18,973 nucleotides of DNA from NCBI GenBank assembly GCA_002414865.1, contig DIAQ01000023.1:13374-32346 (forward strand), written 5' to 3'. The notes under the pieces are model-generated. The model saw nothing but the letters and a program-made list of their open reading frames with translations, did not search any database and was not told where the DNA came from. Shown here piece by piece: positions 1 to 8,775 of this stretch. The position numbers and the translations under genes were made by a program. Every line of letters starts with the position of its first letter. Within the stretch, counting starts at the first letter, position 1. This DNA comes from a candidate division Hyd24-12 bacterium UBA5074 (GTDB lineage Bacteria > Fermentibacterota > Fermentibacteria > Fermentibacterales > Fermentibacteraceae).

Positions 1-1356
1 ACCCTCTTCAGCACTCCAGGCAGGGAGTCCCCCCGCTTCGTCATACTGCTCGAAGAGGGTCTCTCGGACAGCCTGGAGGAGGGCACCCTGGAGCAGTGGG
101 CTGCCGACATGGAGCCCTGGACGGGCGAGGTCCTGGTGGCGGAGATGTCCTATTCCGCCCCGGAATCGCTTCGCGCATGGCTCTTTGCACAGCATGCCCT
201 CGGGCTCGAGGGAGCCGTCCTCGTGGGCGACCTCCCTACGGCCTGGGTGGCTCTCGACGACGCCTTCTCCAGGTCCTCGGAGATGTTCCCGGCCGATTAC
301 TTCTACATGGATCTGGACGGGGTCTGGCAGGACAACTGGATGGGCTATCCCTCGGCCGGCGATCCAGGGCAGGACGGCAAGTACGACACCTGGGAGCAGG
401 GGAGCCTCGGACCGGAGATCTTCTGTGCCAGGATCAAGACCTCCAACCTCACGGTGGGCACCGAGGCGGGGCTCATACAGGATTATCTCGACCGTGTTCA
501 CCAGTGGCGCATCTACGGCGACCCGGGTCCTCATCAGGCCCTGTGCTACGTGGACAACGACTGGGCCACATGGGGGGAGGACTTCGCCAGGTCGATGAAG
601 CTCCTGTATCCTGACACCGAGATGATCAACGACCTGGAGCAGACCTGCGGGACCGATTACGAGGAGAACAGGCTTCCGGTTCCCTATGTGTGGATAAGCC
701 CGTTCGTCCACTCCGGCCCGACCGTGCACCAGTGGAACCCGGGACCGGAGACGTTGTGGAGCGAGATCCTCTCCATCGATCCTCCAGCCCGCTTCTACAA
801 TCTCTTCGCCTGCTCCAACGCGAGGTTCACGACGCCACGCAACATGGGCTCGCTCTACACCTTCGCCACCTCCTCGGGCCTGGCGGCCGTGGGGAGCACG
901 AAAAGCGGCTCGATGCTGGATTTCGACTACTTCTACCAGCCCCTGGGCGAGGGAGCGATGCTGGGCGAGGCCTACAGCGACTGGTTCGAGTTCATCACTT
1001 CCGGCGGATTCACGCCCTACGAGATGTCCTGGCATCTCGGCATGGTGCTGATCGGCGACCCGACTCTGAGGCCGGCTGCCGAGCTGGCAGGCCTTCCCGG
1101 CGCACCTGAAGCCGGAGAGGCGTCCGCACTGAGCGTGGCGGCAAATCCGTGCGCGGGGAGCGTCCTGCTGACTGTGAGGTCGGCGGGGGATCTGATGATC
1201 CTGGATATCAGCGGCAGAGCGGTTCTGTCGATCCAGGCGGCCGCAGGCGATCTGGCGCTGGATTTGGACGGGCTGCCTGCCGGAGTCTACACCGCGGTGC
1301 TGCGCTCGCCATCAGCGGGCACGGCATCCGCCAGGTTCACACTGCTCCATATCTGA
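1..1356 (+). CDS. C25 (gingipain-like) secreted cysteine protease, 3' part
   Basis: The frame is open from base 1, so the gene begins upstream of the window and 451 C-terminal codons are present. An internal ATG at 109 is not the true start. The fold signature is that of peptidase family C25: a GDLPTAW segment (about residue 76 of the fragment), a candidate catalytic His at 237 (SPFVHSG) and a candidate catalytic Cys at 271 (FACSNARF). Their spacing of 34 residues is close to the His-Cys spacing of gingipains. A WHLGMVLIGDPTL block, typical of the end of the catalytic domain, follows. The last roughly 80 residues form a small beta domain (ANPCAG, LDISGR, LPAGVYT) like the C-terminal sorting or FlgD-like tails of secreted proteins. 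The protein probably acts outside the cell or on its surface. In this family an HG pair is usual after the catalytic His; here it is HS, so activity is likely but not certain. Confidence 0.8.
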   Translation, partial: TLFSTPGRESPRFVILLEEGLSDSLEEGTLEQWAADMEPWTGEVLVAEMSYSAPESLRAWLFAQHALGLEGAVLVGDLPTAWVALDDAFSRSSEMFPADYFYMDLDGVWQDNWMGYPSAGDPGQDGKYDTWEQGSLGPEIFCARIKTSNLTVGTEAGLIQDYLDRVHQWRIYGDPGPHQALCYVDNDWATWGEDFARSMKLLYPDTEMINDLEQTCGTDYEENRLPVPYVWISPFVHSGPTVHQWNPGPETLWSEILSIDPPARFYNLFACSNARFTTPRNMGSLYTFATSSGLAAVGSTKSGSMLDFDYFYQPLGEGAMLGEAYSDWFEFITSGGFTPYEMSWHLGMVLIGDPTLRPAAELAGLPGAPEAGEASALSVAANPCAGSVLLTVRSAGDLMILDISGRAVLSIQAAAGDLALDLDGLPAGVYTAVLRSPSAGTASARFTLLHI

Positions 1357-1363
1357 GGCGCGC

Positions 1364-1394
1364 GGGGAAGGGCCGGCCCGCGGAACCCTTCTCC
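1364..1394. terminator. Bidirectional terminator-like hairpin between convergent genes
   Basis: GGGGAAGGG (1364-1372) pairs with CCCTTCTCC (1386-1394): nine base pairs including one G-U. The 13-base loop can extend the stem by a few CCG/CGG pairs. It fills most of the 38-base gap between the protease stop (1354-1356) and the stop of the opposite-strand lipoprotein gene (1395-1397). Neither side has a clear T-tract, so termination efficiency is uncertain, but position and stem strength fit a shared terminator. Confidence 0.5.
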
Positions 1395-2978
1395 CTACAG
1401 CGTGACCCAGAGGGCGGGATCGTCCGGAAGCTCGCCAAGAGCCTTCTCGTTGATCTCCAGATCGTGCCTGCGCTCGAGCTCGAGCAGCCACGCAGTCAGC
1501 CTGGCCTCGGCCAGGGAGGCTCTCACCTGGGGCTCGAGGATGGGTGCTGCCTCTTCCCTGGATGCGGTGTGGGCGGGCACGACTCCTGCGAGGCGGGCGG
1601 ATACGAAGCACTCGCCGTCGTTCTCCCCGAACCAGGGCGCGGGGTCGGACCATGTATTGGTGTCGGCGGGCTGGAGGGCGAAGATCGTCTCGCCTAAGAC
1701 CGTCGGCATCTCATCCACCGTCCGCGGCCAGGAGATTCTCTCCCCCTCGGGCGCAAGGCCCGGGCAGACCTCGGACTGACGTGCCAGGTCCGACGCTTCT
1801 CCGTGGACGATCGCTCTCCGGAAGGCCGCCAGATCCACTTCGTTCCTGAGGATGATGCACTCCACCGAGCGCCTCTCGGGGATGGACGGGGGATCCGCGG
1901 CATAGGCGGAGTCGAGCAGGGCCGTGGTCACTTCGATGGAATCGTTCACGAAGTCGTTGTAGAGGCTGTCCGCCGCAGCCGCCATCATGAACAGCCGCGC
2001 CTGTTCCTCAAGCGAATCGGCTACTGCCGGGGACATCCTGCGGAACTCCTCGGCCATGAGTGAGCGATAGACGATCGCCCTCCCCAGATCGTGGAGCCAG
2101 GTGGTGTCGGACGGACTGGTCATCCTGAGCGTGGACTCGAACACGATCTCCGCCGAGAGGCGGGCCGCATCCCATCCTTCGCCGCGGATGCTCATCACGA
2201 CGTCCGGGGATATCTCCGCCGGGATGCCGGTCCTGCTCCGGGCGTAGGCCGAGACCGCCCCGGCGTCGTAGGTGCCGTCGAACAGGGTGAGGGCCTCCTC
2301 CTGGTATCCGCGGAGGACCTCGACAGCTCTGAGCTGCGCGAGCTTTTCGCGGGCATATGTCTCGACCGCTTCGGTATCGGCCATGATGTCAGCGAGGAAG
2401 ACCGGGTCCGTGGGAGCGATGGAGTCGAGCCTCAGGACGGTGCCGACGGGTCCGGTCGCCGACTCGCCGGGGGAGAGGTCCGCGAGGATGCCGGCCGCCT
2501 CCGGGCCCAGAAGCGAAAGGTAGGAGGGGCCGAAGGATGTCTGCACCCCGGTCCTGGAAGTCTCGGTGAACCAGACCGTCCAGGACATGTCGTGCAGGAA
2601 GGAGTCGATTTCCTCCCGGGTGACCTCCCGGGAGCTCCTGGCCATGATGGAGTCCTGCATGGCCCTGAACATCGAGGTCCGGGCGCTGGCGATCGCGAGT
2701 GTCCTGATATCGGGCCTTTCGAGATAACCCAGGTCTCTCATCTCCTGCTCGACCAGCATCTTCCGCCCGAGGGCCACCACGAAGTCACCCAGGGGATTGC
2801 CGCTGGCGCTGAACTCCTCCTGCGCACGGAGTTCGAGGGCGAGCCAGGCCTCCCCGGCCTCCCCGACCGTCATGGTGCTTCCATCGGATCTGAGGAGCCA
2901 CGTGTCCTTCCCGGTGTGGCCGCAGGAGGCACAGGCCAGGACCAGGGCGGCGCAGCAGATGAGTCGCGTTGATGTCAC
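1395..2978 (-). CDS. SurA/PpiC-like peptidyl-prolyl isomerase lipoprotein
   Basis: A 527-residue exported protein. It starts at GTG (2976-2978) behind a GAGGGGG ribosome site. Residues 1-20 form a short signal sequence with Cys at 16 and 19; LVLA-C16 is the likelier lipidation site, so it is probably a lipoprotein, though the lipobox is imperfect. Residues about 35-130 are helical and resemble the SurA N-terminal chaperone region. Residues 130-190 and 368-470 each have the pattern of parvulin domains: an FxLxPG...S.PV-like block, then a closing strand. The C-terminus (480-515) is a long helix, as in SurA/PrsA chaperones. The expected role is folding of secreted or outer-membrane proteins. It is the last gene after buk and mcm, only 10 bases after mcm. 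Its metabolic neighbours do not suggest a specific client. Family assignment rests on architecture, not on a diagnostic catalytic motif, so isomerase activity is unproven. Confidence 0.6.
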   Translation of the reverse strand: MTSTRLICCAALVLACASCGHTGKDTWLLRSDGSTMTVGEAGEAWLALELRAQEEFSASGNPLGDFVVALGRKMLVEQEMRDLGYLERPDIRTLAIASARTSMFRAMQDSIMARSSREVTREEIDSFLHDMSWTVWFTETSRTGVQTSFGPSYLSLLGPEAAGILADLSPGESATGPVGTVLRLDSIAPTDPVFLADIMADTEAVETYAREKLAQLRAVEVLRGYQEEALTLFDGTYDAGAVSAYARSRTGIPAEISPDVVMSIRGEGWDAARLSAEIVFESTLRMTSPSDTTWLHDLGRAIVYRSLMAEEFRRMSPAVADSLEEQARLFMMAAAADSLYNDFVNDSIEVTTALLDSAYAADPPSIPERRSVECIILRNEVDLAAFRRAIVHGEASDLARQSEVCPGLAPEGERISWPRTVDEMPTVLGETIFALQPADTNTWSDPAPWFGENDGECFVSARLAGVVPAHTASREEAAPILEPQVRASLAEARLTAWLLELERRHDLEINEKALGELPDDPALWVTL

Positions 2979-2988
2979 ACGATCCCCC

Positions 2989-4650
<1,662 letters not shown>

Positions 4651-4666
4651 CTGTGGGAAAGCCTCC

Positions 4667-5755
4667 TCAGGAGATTGCGGGATTGTAGGTCTTCGCCTGC
4701 TCGATGCCCCTCAGGACCCGGAGTCCGGCGAGCGCCAGAGCTTCCATCTCGTGCTCGCCCGGGTAGACGAGTACGGGGGCCAGGTAGGAGACCCTCATCT
4801 TTATCCAGTTGATGAACTTCTCGTCGTAGGCGATTCCTCCCGTGAGGATGATCGCATCGACACGGCCCTCGAAAACAGGGCCGAGGAAGCCTATCTCCTT
4901 CGCGACCTGGTACGCCATGGCCTCGTAGACCTCGGCAGCATGCGCGTCGCCTTCGGAGATCCGCTTCTCGACGTCCCTCATGTCGTTCGTGCCGAGGTAC
5001 GAGACTATGCCCCCGGATCCCTTGTTGAGCTTCTTGAGTTGAGCAAGGGTGTATTTACCGCTGTAGCAGAGGGCTATGAGATCGCCAACAGGCAGCGTTC
5101 CCGTGCGCTCGGGCGAGAAGGGCCCATCGCCGTTGAGGGCGTTGTTGACGTCGACGATCCGCCCGTCGAGGTGGGCGCCCACCGAGATCCCGCCTCCGAG
5201 GTGAACGACGATCAGGCGTGCCTTCTCGTAGTCCCAGCCCTTGTCCCGGCAGGCCTTCCGAGCCGTGGCCTTCTGATTGAGGGCATGGAGGATCGAGCGC
5301 CTCGGCAGCTCGGGAAGACCGCTGTATCTGGCAAGGGCGTGCATCTCGTCGACCACGACTGGGTCCGCTATGAAGGCCGGGCAGCCGCATTCCCTCGAGA
5401 AGGAGTCGGCTATGAGCGCACCCAGGTTGGACGGATGCTCGCCCTGGACCCCTTCATGAACGTGCCTGAGCATGATCTCGTTGACCGCATATGTGCCCCC
5501 CTCGACGGGATAGAGGACGCCTCCGCGCCCCACGACCGCATCGAAGGAGGACACCAGGTAACCTGCCTTCTCCAGTTCGGTGACGATGACCTTCCGCCGG
5601 AACTCGTACTGGTCAACTATCTTGTCGTAGGGGGCAATATCCTCCGCCGAGTGGGAGAGCTTGCAGTTCCAGACCTCTCTCTCGTTCTCGAAAACGGATA
5701 TTTTCGTGGAGGTCGAGCCCGGGTTGACCGCGAGAATCCTGAAGGTTTCCTTCAT
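4667..5755 (-). CDS. buk: Butyrate kinase
   Basis: A 362-residue member of the acetate/butyrate kinase (ASKHA) family that transfers phosphate from an acyl phosphate to ADP, giving ATP and a short-chain acid. The N-terminal phosphate loop reads NPGSTSTKIS (residues 11-20). The HLGGGISVGAH block (185-195), the NNALNGDGPFSPERTG block (204-219) and the LTGGIAYDE block (304-312) are all typical, and length matches butyrate kinases (about 355-360) rather than acetate kinases (about 400). The ATG at 5753-5755 is chosen because it is preceded by GAGGAGG at good spacing and begins the conserved fold; the frame stays open upstream but that part is not homologous. First gene of the buk-mcm-lipoprotein operon. 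The partner phosphotransacylase lies in another operon at 11295. True substrate could be butyrate, isobutyrate, 2-methylbutyrate or propionate. Confidence 0.93.
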   Translation of the reverse strand: MKETFRILAVNPGSTSTKISVFENEREVWNCKLSHSAEDIAPYDKIVDQYEFRRKVIVTELEKAGYLVSSFDAVVGRGGVLYPVEGGTYAVNEIMLRHVHEGVQGEHPSNLGALIADSFSRECGCPAFIADPVVVDEMHALARYSGLPELPRRSILHALNQKATARKACRDKGWDYEKARLIVVHLGGGISVGAHLDGRIVDVNNALNGDGPFSPERTGTLPVGDLIALCYSGKYTLAQLKKLNKGSGGIVSYLGTNDMRDVEKRISEGDAHAAEVYEAMAYQVAKEIGFLGPVFEGRVDAIILTGGIAYDEKFINWIKMRVSYLAPVLVYPGEHEMEALALAGLRVLRGIEQAKTYNPAIS

Positions 5756-5792
5756 CTTCCTCCTCTTTCCGGCAGATTTACCGAACCTTCGG

Positions 5793-5821
5793 ATTCTAAG
5801 AGCCCCGATGCACTGCGGCAA
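5793..5821 (-). promoter_or_regulatory. Promoter for buk-mcm operon
   Basis: On the minus strand, TTGCCG (5821-5816) and TAGAAT (5798-5793) are separated by 17 bases, close to the sigma-70 consensus. The predicted start of transcription is near 5786, giving a leader of about 30 bases before the buk ATG. A perfect 12-base palindrome, CCGAAGGTTCGG (5781-5792), lies directly downstream of the -10 and would overlap the transcription start, where a repressor could act. Confidence 0.5.
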
Positions 5822-5836
5822 GCAACTGGAGGGATC

Positions 5837-6412
5837 ATGCGCAGGGACAACCTCTCTCTTCTGGCCGAGCTCGAACAGCAACGCCGGGCGTGCCTCCGTC
5901 TGGAGGAGAGCTTCAGGCTGGAAAAGGACGAGGTTCTGACCGACGGATCGCCCCGGGCGCTCCAGGGATTCCGCGAGAGGAGCAGGACGCATTACCAGCC
6001 TCTTGTCGCCGGGCTGCGCTCGGAGGTCGTGCGGATAACCGCGATGCTCGTGCCGGGAGAGGAGTGGCAGGACGAAGGCGATGCGGCCTCCCGGGAGATA
6101 CTGAGGAAGATCGACGAACTCACCGCGAGATTCATCGGAACCCCCCACCGGCTGCTGCGAAACTCGTCGGTCGTGGTCGAGCTCGCACCGGGCAGGCTCG
6201 CACAGGCCCCGCCCGCGCCCGGGGACGACGCCGATGCAGATGGCCTGCGCCTGACCGATCCGCCCATCCCATGTCCTGCGTGCGGAAGCCACCTCATGAC
6301 CGACGCGGGATTCACGATGCTCGTGTGTCCGGGCTGCGGAGCGCGCGAGACGATGGAAACAGAAGATGATGGAGGTCCTCCGGAGTCGGAGGAGGGTGCG
6401 GGGGACGGCTGA
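5837..6412 (+). CDS. Hypothetical protein with C-terminal zinc ribbon
   Basis: A 191-residue protein that I do not recognise. ATG at 5837 is chosen because GGAGGG lies just upstream; the frame extends far upstream but that part is the antisense of buk. Residues 1-100 are charged and probably helical, possibly coiled coil (many Glu, Gln, Arg and Leu in the first 30 residues). A Pro/Ala/Asp-rich linker spans about 120-140. A zinc ribbon follows, with CPAC at 146-149 and CPGC at 164-167. The tail is acidic (TEDDGGPPESEE). The layout (helical domain, linker, ribbon) could bind nucleic acid or a protein partner, but no function can be assigned. It is divergent from buk (81 bases between starts) and converges on the IMPACT-family gene with 22 bases between stops. 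Confidence 0.7.
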   Translation: MRRDNLSLLAELEQQRRACLRLEESFRLEKDEVLTDGSPRALQGFRERSRTHYQPLVAGLRSEVVRITAMLVPGEEWQDEGDAASREILRKIDELTARFIGTPHRLLRNSSVVVELAPGRLAQAPPAPGDDADADGLRLTDPPIPCPACGSHLMTDAGFTMLVCPGCGARETMETEDDGGPPESEEGAGDG

Positions 6413-6434
6413 GGATCCCGGTGCCGGACCCGGT

Positions 6435-6872
6435 TCATCCTCCTGCGGGGGAACCTTTCAACAGATCCACGGTGAGCCGGCTGTAGATCCTGAATCTCGC
6501 GCCGCCGAGGTGCCTTCCCCCGTACCACCGGGCGACCAGGACGAGGCAGTCGCCGGCCCCGATGAGCTGCATCGCCTCCAGGATCGTCCTGCCCGCGCCT
6601 GCCTCCCCGCCATCGTGCCTGCTCTCTGCGAGCCGTCCCTCCGGAGTCCTGTACCTTGCAGCCCAGCTGACCTGGGTCGCCTTGCCAAGCCTGTGAACCG
6701 AGACGAGCGATGAGACCAGGGGGGCTATCGAGGACTCATCCCGGCAGGGGCCGCCGAAGGCCGCGAAGCGGCTGCGATTCTCCTCGACCCGCTCTCCCTC
6801 GGCAGCCCGGGACAGGGTGACGGAGAAGGCCGGACCACCGGCGTCGCGGCAGGGGATCAGTCCTCCGCCCAC
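6435..6872 (-). CDS. IMPACT/YigZ (UPF0029) family protein, short form
   Basis: A 145-residue protein of the IMPACT N-terminal domain family, whose members are linked to translation control. The family signature is clear near the C-terminus: a HDGGEAGAG block at about residues 86-94 (the usual form is DDGEPxGTAG), then VARWYGGRHLGG at 113-124 and RIYSRL at 128-133. There is no C-terminal DUF1949 domain as in YigZ (about 205 residues), so it is a single-domain form. GTG at 6870-6872 is the best in-frame start; no ATG lies nearby, and the CTG at 6858-6860 is less likely. The chosen start overlaps the end of the zinc-finger gene by 16 bases, which suggests translational coupling. The N-terminal boundary is therefore less certain than the family call. 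Confidence 0.75.
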   Translation of the reverse strand: MGGGLIPCRDAGGPAFSVTLSRAAEGERVEENRSRFAAFGGPCRDESSIAPLVSSLVSVHRLGKATQVSWAARYRTPEGRLAESRHDGGEAGAGRTILEAMQLIGAGDCLVLVARWYGGRHLGGARFRIYSRLTVDLLKGSPAGG

Positions 6873-7318
6873 CGGCCGCCCTCGCCGCTGCACCCCGGGC
6901 AGGTCTCCGGGATGGCGACCTCCCCCCGCCCGGAGCAGGCCTGACACACTGCGTCCACACATCCGTCCCCGTCGCAGAACAGGCAGGTCACGCTGATCAA
7001 GTCCTCCCCCCCGCAGCAATGGCAGTCGATCCTGCCGGAGGCGTTGCATGCGGGGCAGGTGGCGTCGTCACAGCTCCCATCCGCCCAGCACGTGTCGCAG
7101 ATGATGGTTCCATCAGTGCAGTCGGGGCAGTCTGCCGTCACGCAGCCGGTGCCTGAGCAGTTGGAGCATGCCTGGCTGACGAGCCCGGTCGCGTCGCAGC
7201 ACGGGCAGGCCGCCTCGAGGCTGCAGACCCCCGTTCCGCAGCAGGCGTCGCAGGGAATCCACCGGGACCCTCCCTGGAGCCCGGCGATCAGGAAGACCGA
7301 CAGCGCAGCGAGGATCAT
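6857..7318 (-). CDS. Exported cysteine-rich DnaJ-type zinc-finger protein
   Basis: A 153-residue protein that is mostly cysteine-rich repeats. Residues 1-17 are hydrophobic (LAALSVFLIAGL) and look like a signal sequence or membrane anchor, although the usual N-terminal Lys/Arg is missing. The rest carries ten CxxC pairs: 23/26, 38/41, 51/54, 64/67, 74/77, 88/91, 99/102, 112/115, 125/128 and 140/143, spaced 10-15 residues apart, many followed by G-x-G (CSGTG, CDGDG, CSGRG, CSGEG). Including seven extra Cys, 27 of 153 residues are cysteine. This resembles the central zinc-binding domain of DnaJ, which has only four such repeats, but there is no J domain and no substrate-binding domain. Possible roles are zinc storage or binding, or thiol chemistry outside the cytoplasm. 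ATG at 7316-7318 lies about ten bases after GGAGGAG. It follows aspS after 109 bases. Confidence 0.75.
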   Translation of the reverse strand: MILAALSVFLIAGLQGGSRWIPCDACCGTGVCSLEAACPCCDATGLVSQACSNCSGTGCVTADCPDCTDGTIICDTCWADGSCDDATCPACNASGRIDCHCCGGEDLISVTCLFCDGDGCVDAVCQACSGRGEVAIPETCPGCSGEGGRWAED

Positions 7319-7427
7319 TCCGTCGACGCTCCTCCAGCCCGGCTCCGGACACCGTTCTCCATGCAGGAGGCAGCCGGGGGAGGCAGACGATCATGGACCC
7401 GCTGCCGGGCCGGATGGCTCTGCAGGA

Positions 7428-8774
7428 TTATGGGGTAAGCCGCTTCGCGTCCCTCGGGAACATCGTCGCAAGGCGGATGTTCTCGATGTCGAGGATCCGG
7501 GCCGTCAGCCGCTCCAGGCCAATGGCCAGCCCTCCGTGAGGCGGCAGGCCGGCCCTGTGGGCCATCAGGTAGCTGTCGAAGTCGGCGGGATCGAGTCCGA
7601 AGGACTTGAGCTTCTCGACCTGCATGCCGTATTCGTGGATCCTCTGCCCTCCGGTCGTGACCTCGAGACCCCTGAAGAGGAGGTCGAAGCCGAGAGTGGT
7701 TCCGGGGTTGTCCGGGTCGTCCATCGTGTAGAAGGGCCGCTTGGAGGTGGGGAAATGCGTCACGAAGACGAACTCGCTCTCCCACTCGCGGGATGCGTGT
7801 TCGCAGACGAGGCGCTCCTCCTCGGGCTCCAGGTCGGGTTCCGCGGAATAGTCCCGCCCCGATGCGGCGCCTGCAATGGAATGCGCCTCGGCCAGAGTCA
7901 CGGCTGGTATGGACGGAGGGACGGCGGGCAGACGGGCGCCCAGCAGATCGATCTCGTACGAGCATGCACCCCGGAGGTGCTCCATCATGGAGGCCAGGAG
8001 TGCGGTCTCGGTGGCCATGATGTCCGCGAAGCCTCCGATGAACCCCATCTCGAGGTCGAGCGAGGTGTACTCGTTGATATGCCTTGAGGTCTGATGAGGC
8101 TCGGCCCTGAAGACGGGGCCGGTCTCGAACACCCTCTCGAAGAAGGCCACTGCCATCTGCTTGTAGAACTGCGGGGACTGCGCGAGGAACGCCTGTCTGT
8201 CGAAGTACTGGACCTTGAAGATGTTGGCCCCCCCCTCGGCTCCCGCGAAGCAGATCTTCGGCGTGTGGATCTCGGTGAAGCCCGCCGAGCGAAGGTACTG
8301 GCGGAATCCATGGCAGAGAGCATCTGCGATCCTGAGCCTCGCCCTCTCGACCGGATGCCGCAGGCTTACCGGCCGCAGGTCGAGACTGGTGTCGAGATTG
8401 AGCTCGAGCACCTTCTTGGTGAGGTCGACCGAAGGCGGCTCGTCAGGCGTGCAGAGGAACTCGACGCCCTCCACCTGGAGCTCGGCCGTCCTGAGCCTGA
8501 TGGAGACGTCCTTGATGCCCGCCTTCCTGAGTGTGCCCCTGAAGAGGACGGACTGCTCCTCACGCAGCCTGGACATGGCATCTCCGGCCGCTTCGGCCGG
8601 GACCACGCACTGCACGAGGCCGTCGTGCCTTCGCAGGACCACGAAGGCTCCCCAGGACAGCCTCCTGATGCGCTGGACCATTCCGTGGAGCTCCACCGCG
8701 GTTCCATCCGGCAGAGCGGCCAGCTCTTCCGACGGGACAGGTATCCTGGAAAGAGAAGGATCGACTCGGTGCAT
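7428..8774 (-). CDS. aspS: Archaeal-type aspartyl-tRNA synthetase (possibly non-discriminating)
   Basis: A 448-residue class II aminoacyl-tRNA synthetase that charges tRNA-Asp with aspartate. An N-terminal anticodon-binding OB fold (about residues 25-115) is followed by the catalytic core: FRAEPHQTSRHINEYTSLD (class II motif 2 region), FDLLFRGLEVTTGGQRIHEYG, and a C-terminal GLAIGLERL (motif 3). The short form, without the bacterial insertion domain, and these motifs match the archaeal/eukaryotic AspRS type seen in some bacteria. In that type, an enzyme that also charges tRNA-Asn is common; discriminating archaeal forms have Trp in the GWV motif of the OB fold, while this protein has Met32 (HGMV). 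Whether it is non-discriminating cannot be settled from this. ATG at 8774 follows GGAGG and lies 1 base after the aldolase stop. Confidence 0.9.
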   Translation of the reverse strand: MHRVDPSLSRIPVPSEELAALPDGTAVELHGMVQRIRRLSWGAFVVLRRHDGLVQCVVPAEAAGDAMSRLREEQSVLFRGTLRKAGIKDVSIRLRTAELQVEGVEFLCTPDEPPSVDLTKKVLELNLDTSLDLRPVSLRHPVERARLRIADALCHGFRQYLRSAGFTEIHTPKICFAGAEGGANIFKVQYFDRQAFLAQSPQFYKQMAVAFFERVFETGPVFRAEPHQTSRHINEYTSLDLEMGFIGGFADIMATETALLASMMEHLRGACSYEIDLLGARLPAVPPSIPAVTLAEAHSIAGAASGRDYSAEPDLEPEEERLVCEHASREWESEFVFVTHFPTSKRPFYTMDDPDNPGTTLGFDLLFRGLEVTTGGQRIHEYGMQVEKLKSFGLDPADFDSYLMAHRAGLPPHGGLAIGLERLTARILDIENIRLATMFPRDAKRLTP

Positions 8775-8775
8775 C

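Noticed and set aside
2091..2972. Long plus-strand frame opposite the lipoprotein gene
   Set aside because: Its translation is the low-complexity product of GC-rich antisense codons; the minus strand has signal peptide, ribosome site and operon context.
4667..6292. Longer N-terminal reading of butyrate kinase (541 residues)
   Set aside because: The upstream part is the antisense of the zinc-ribbon gene, and the ATG at 5755 has an excellent ribosome site and starts the conserved fold.
6413..6434. Possible terminator between the convergent zinc-ribbon and IMPACT genes
   Set aside because: Only 22 bases with CCGG repeats but no stem long enough to support.
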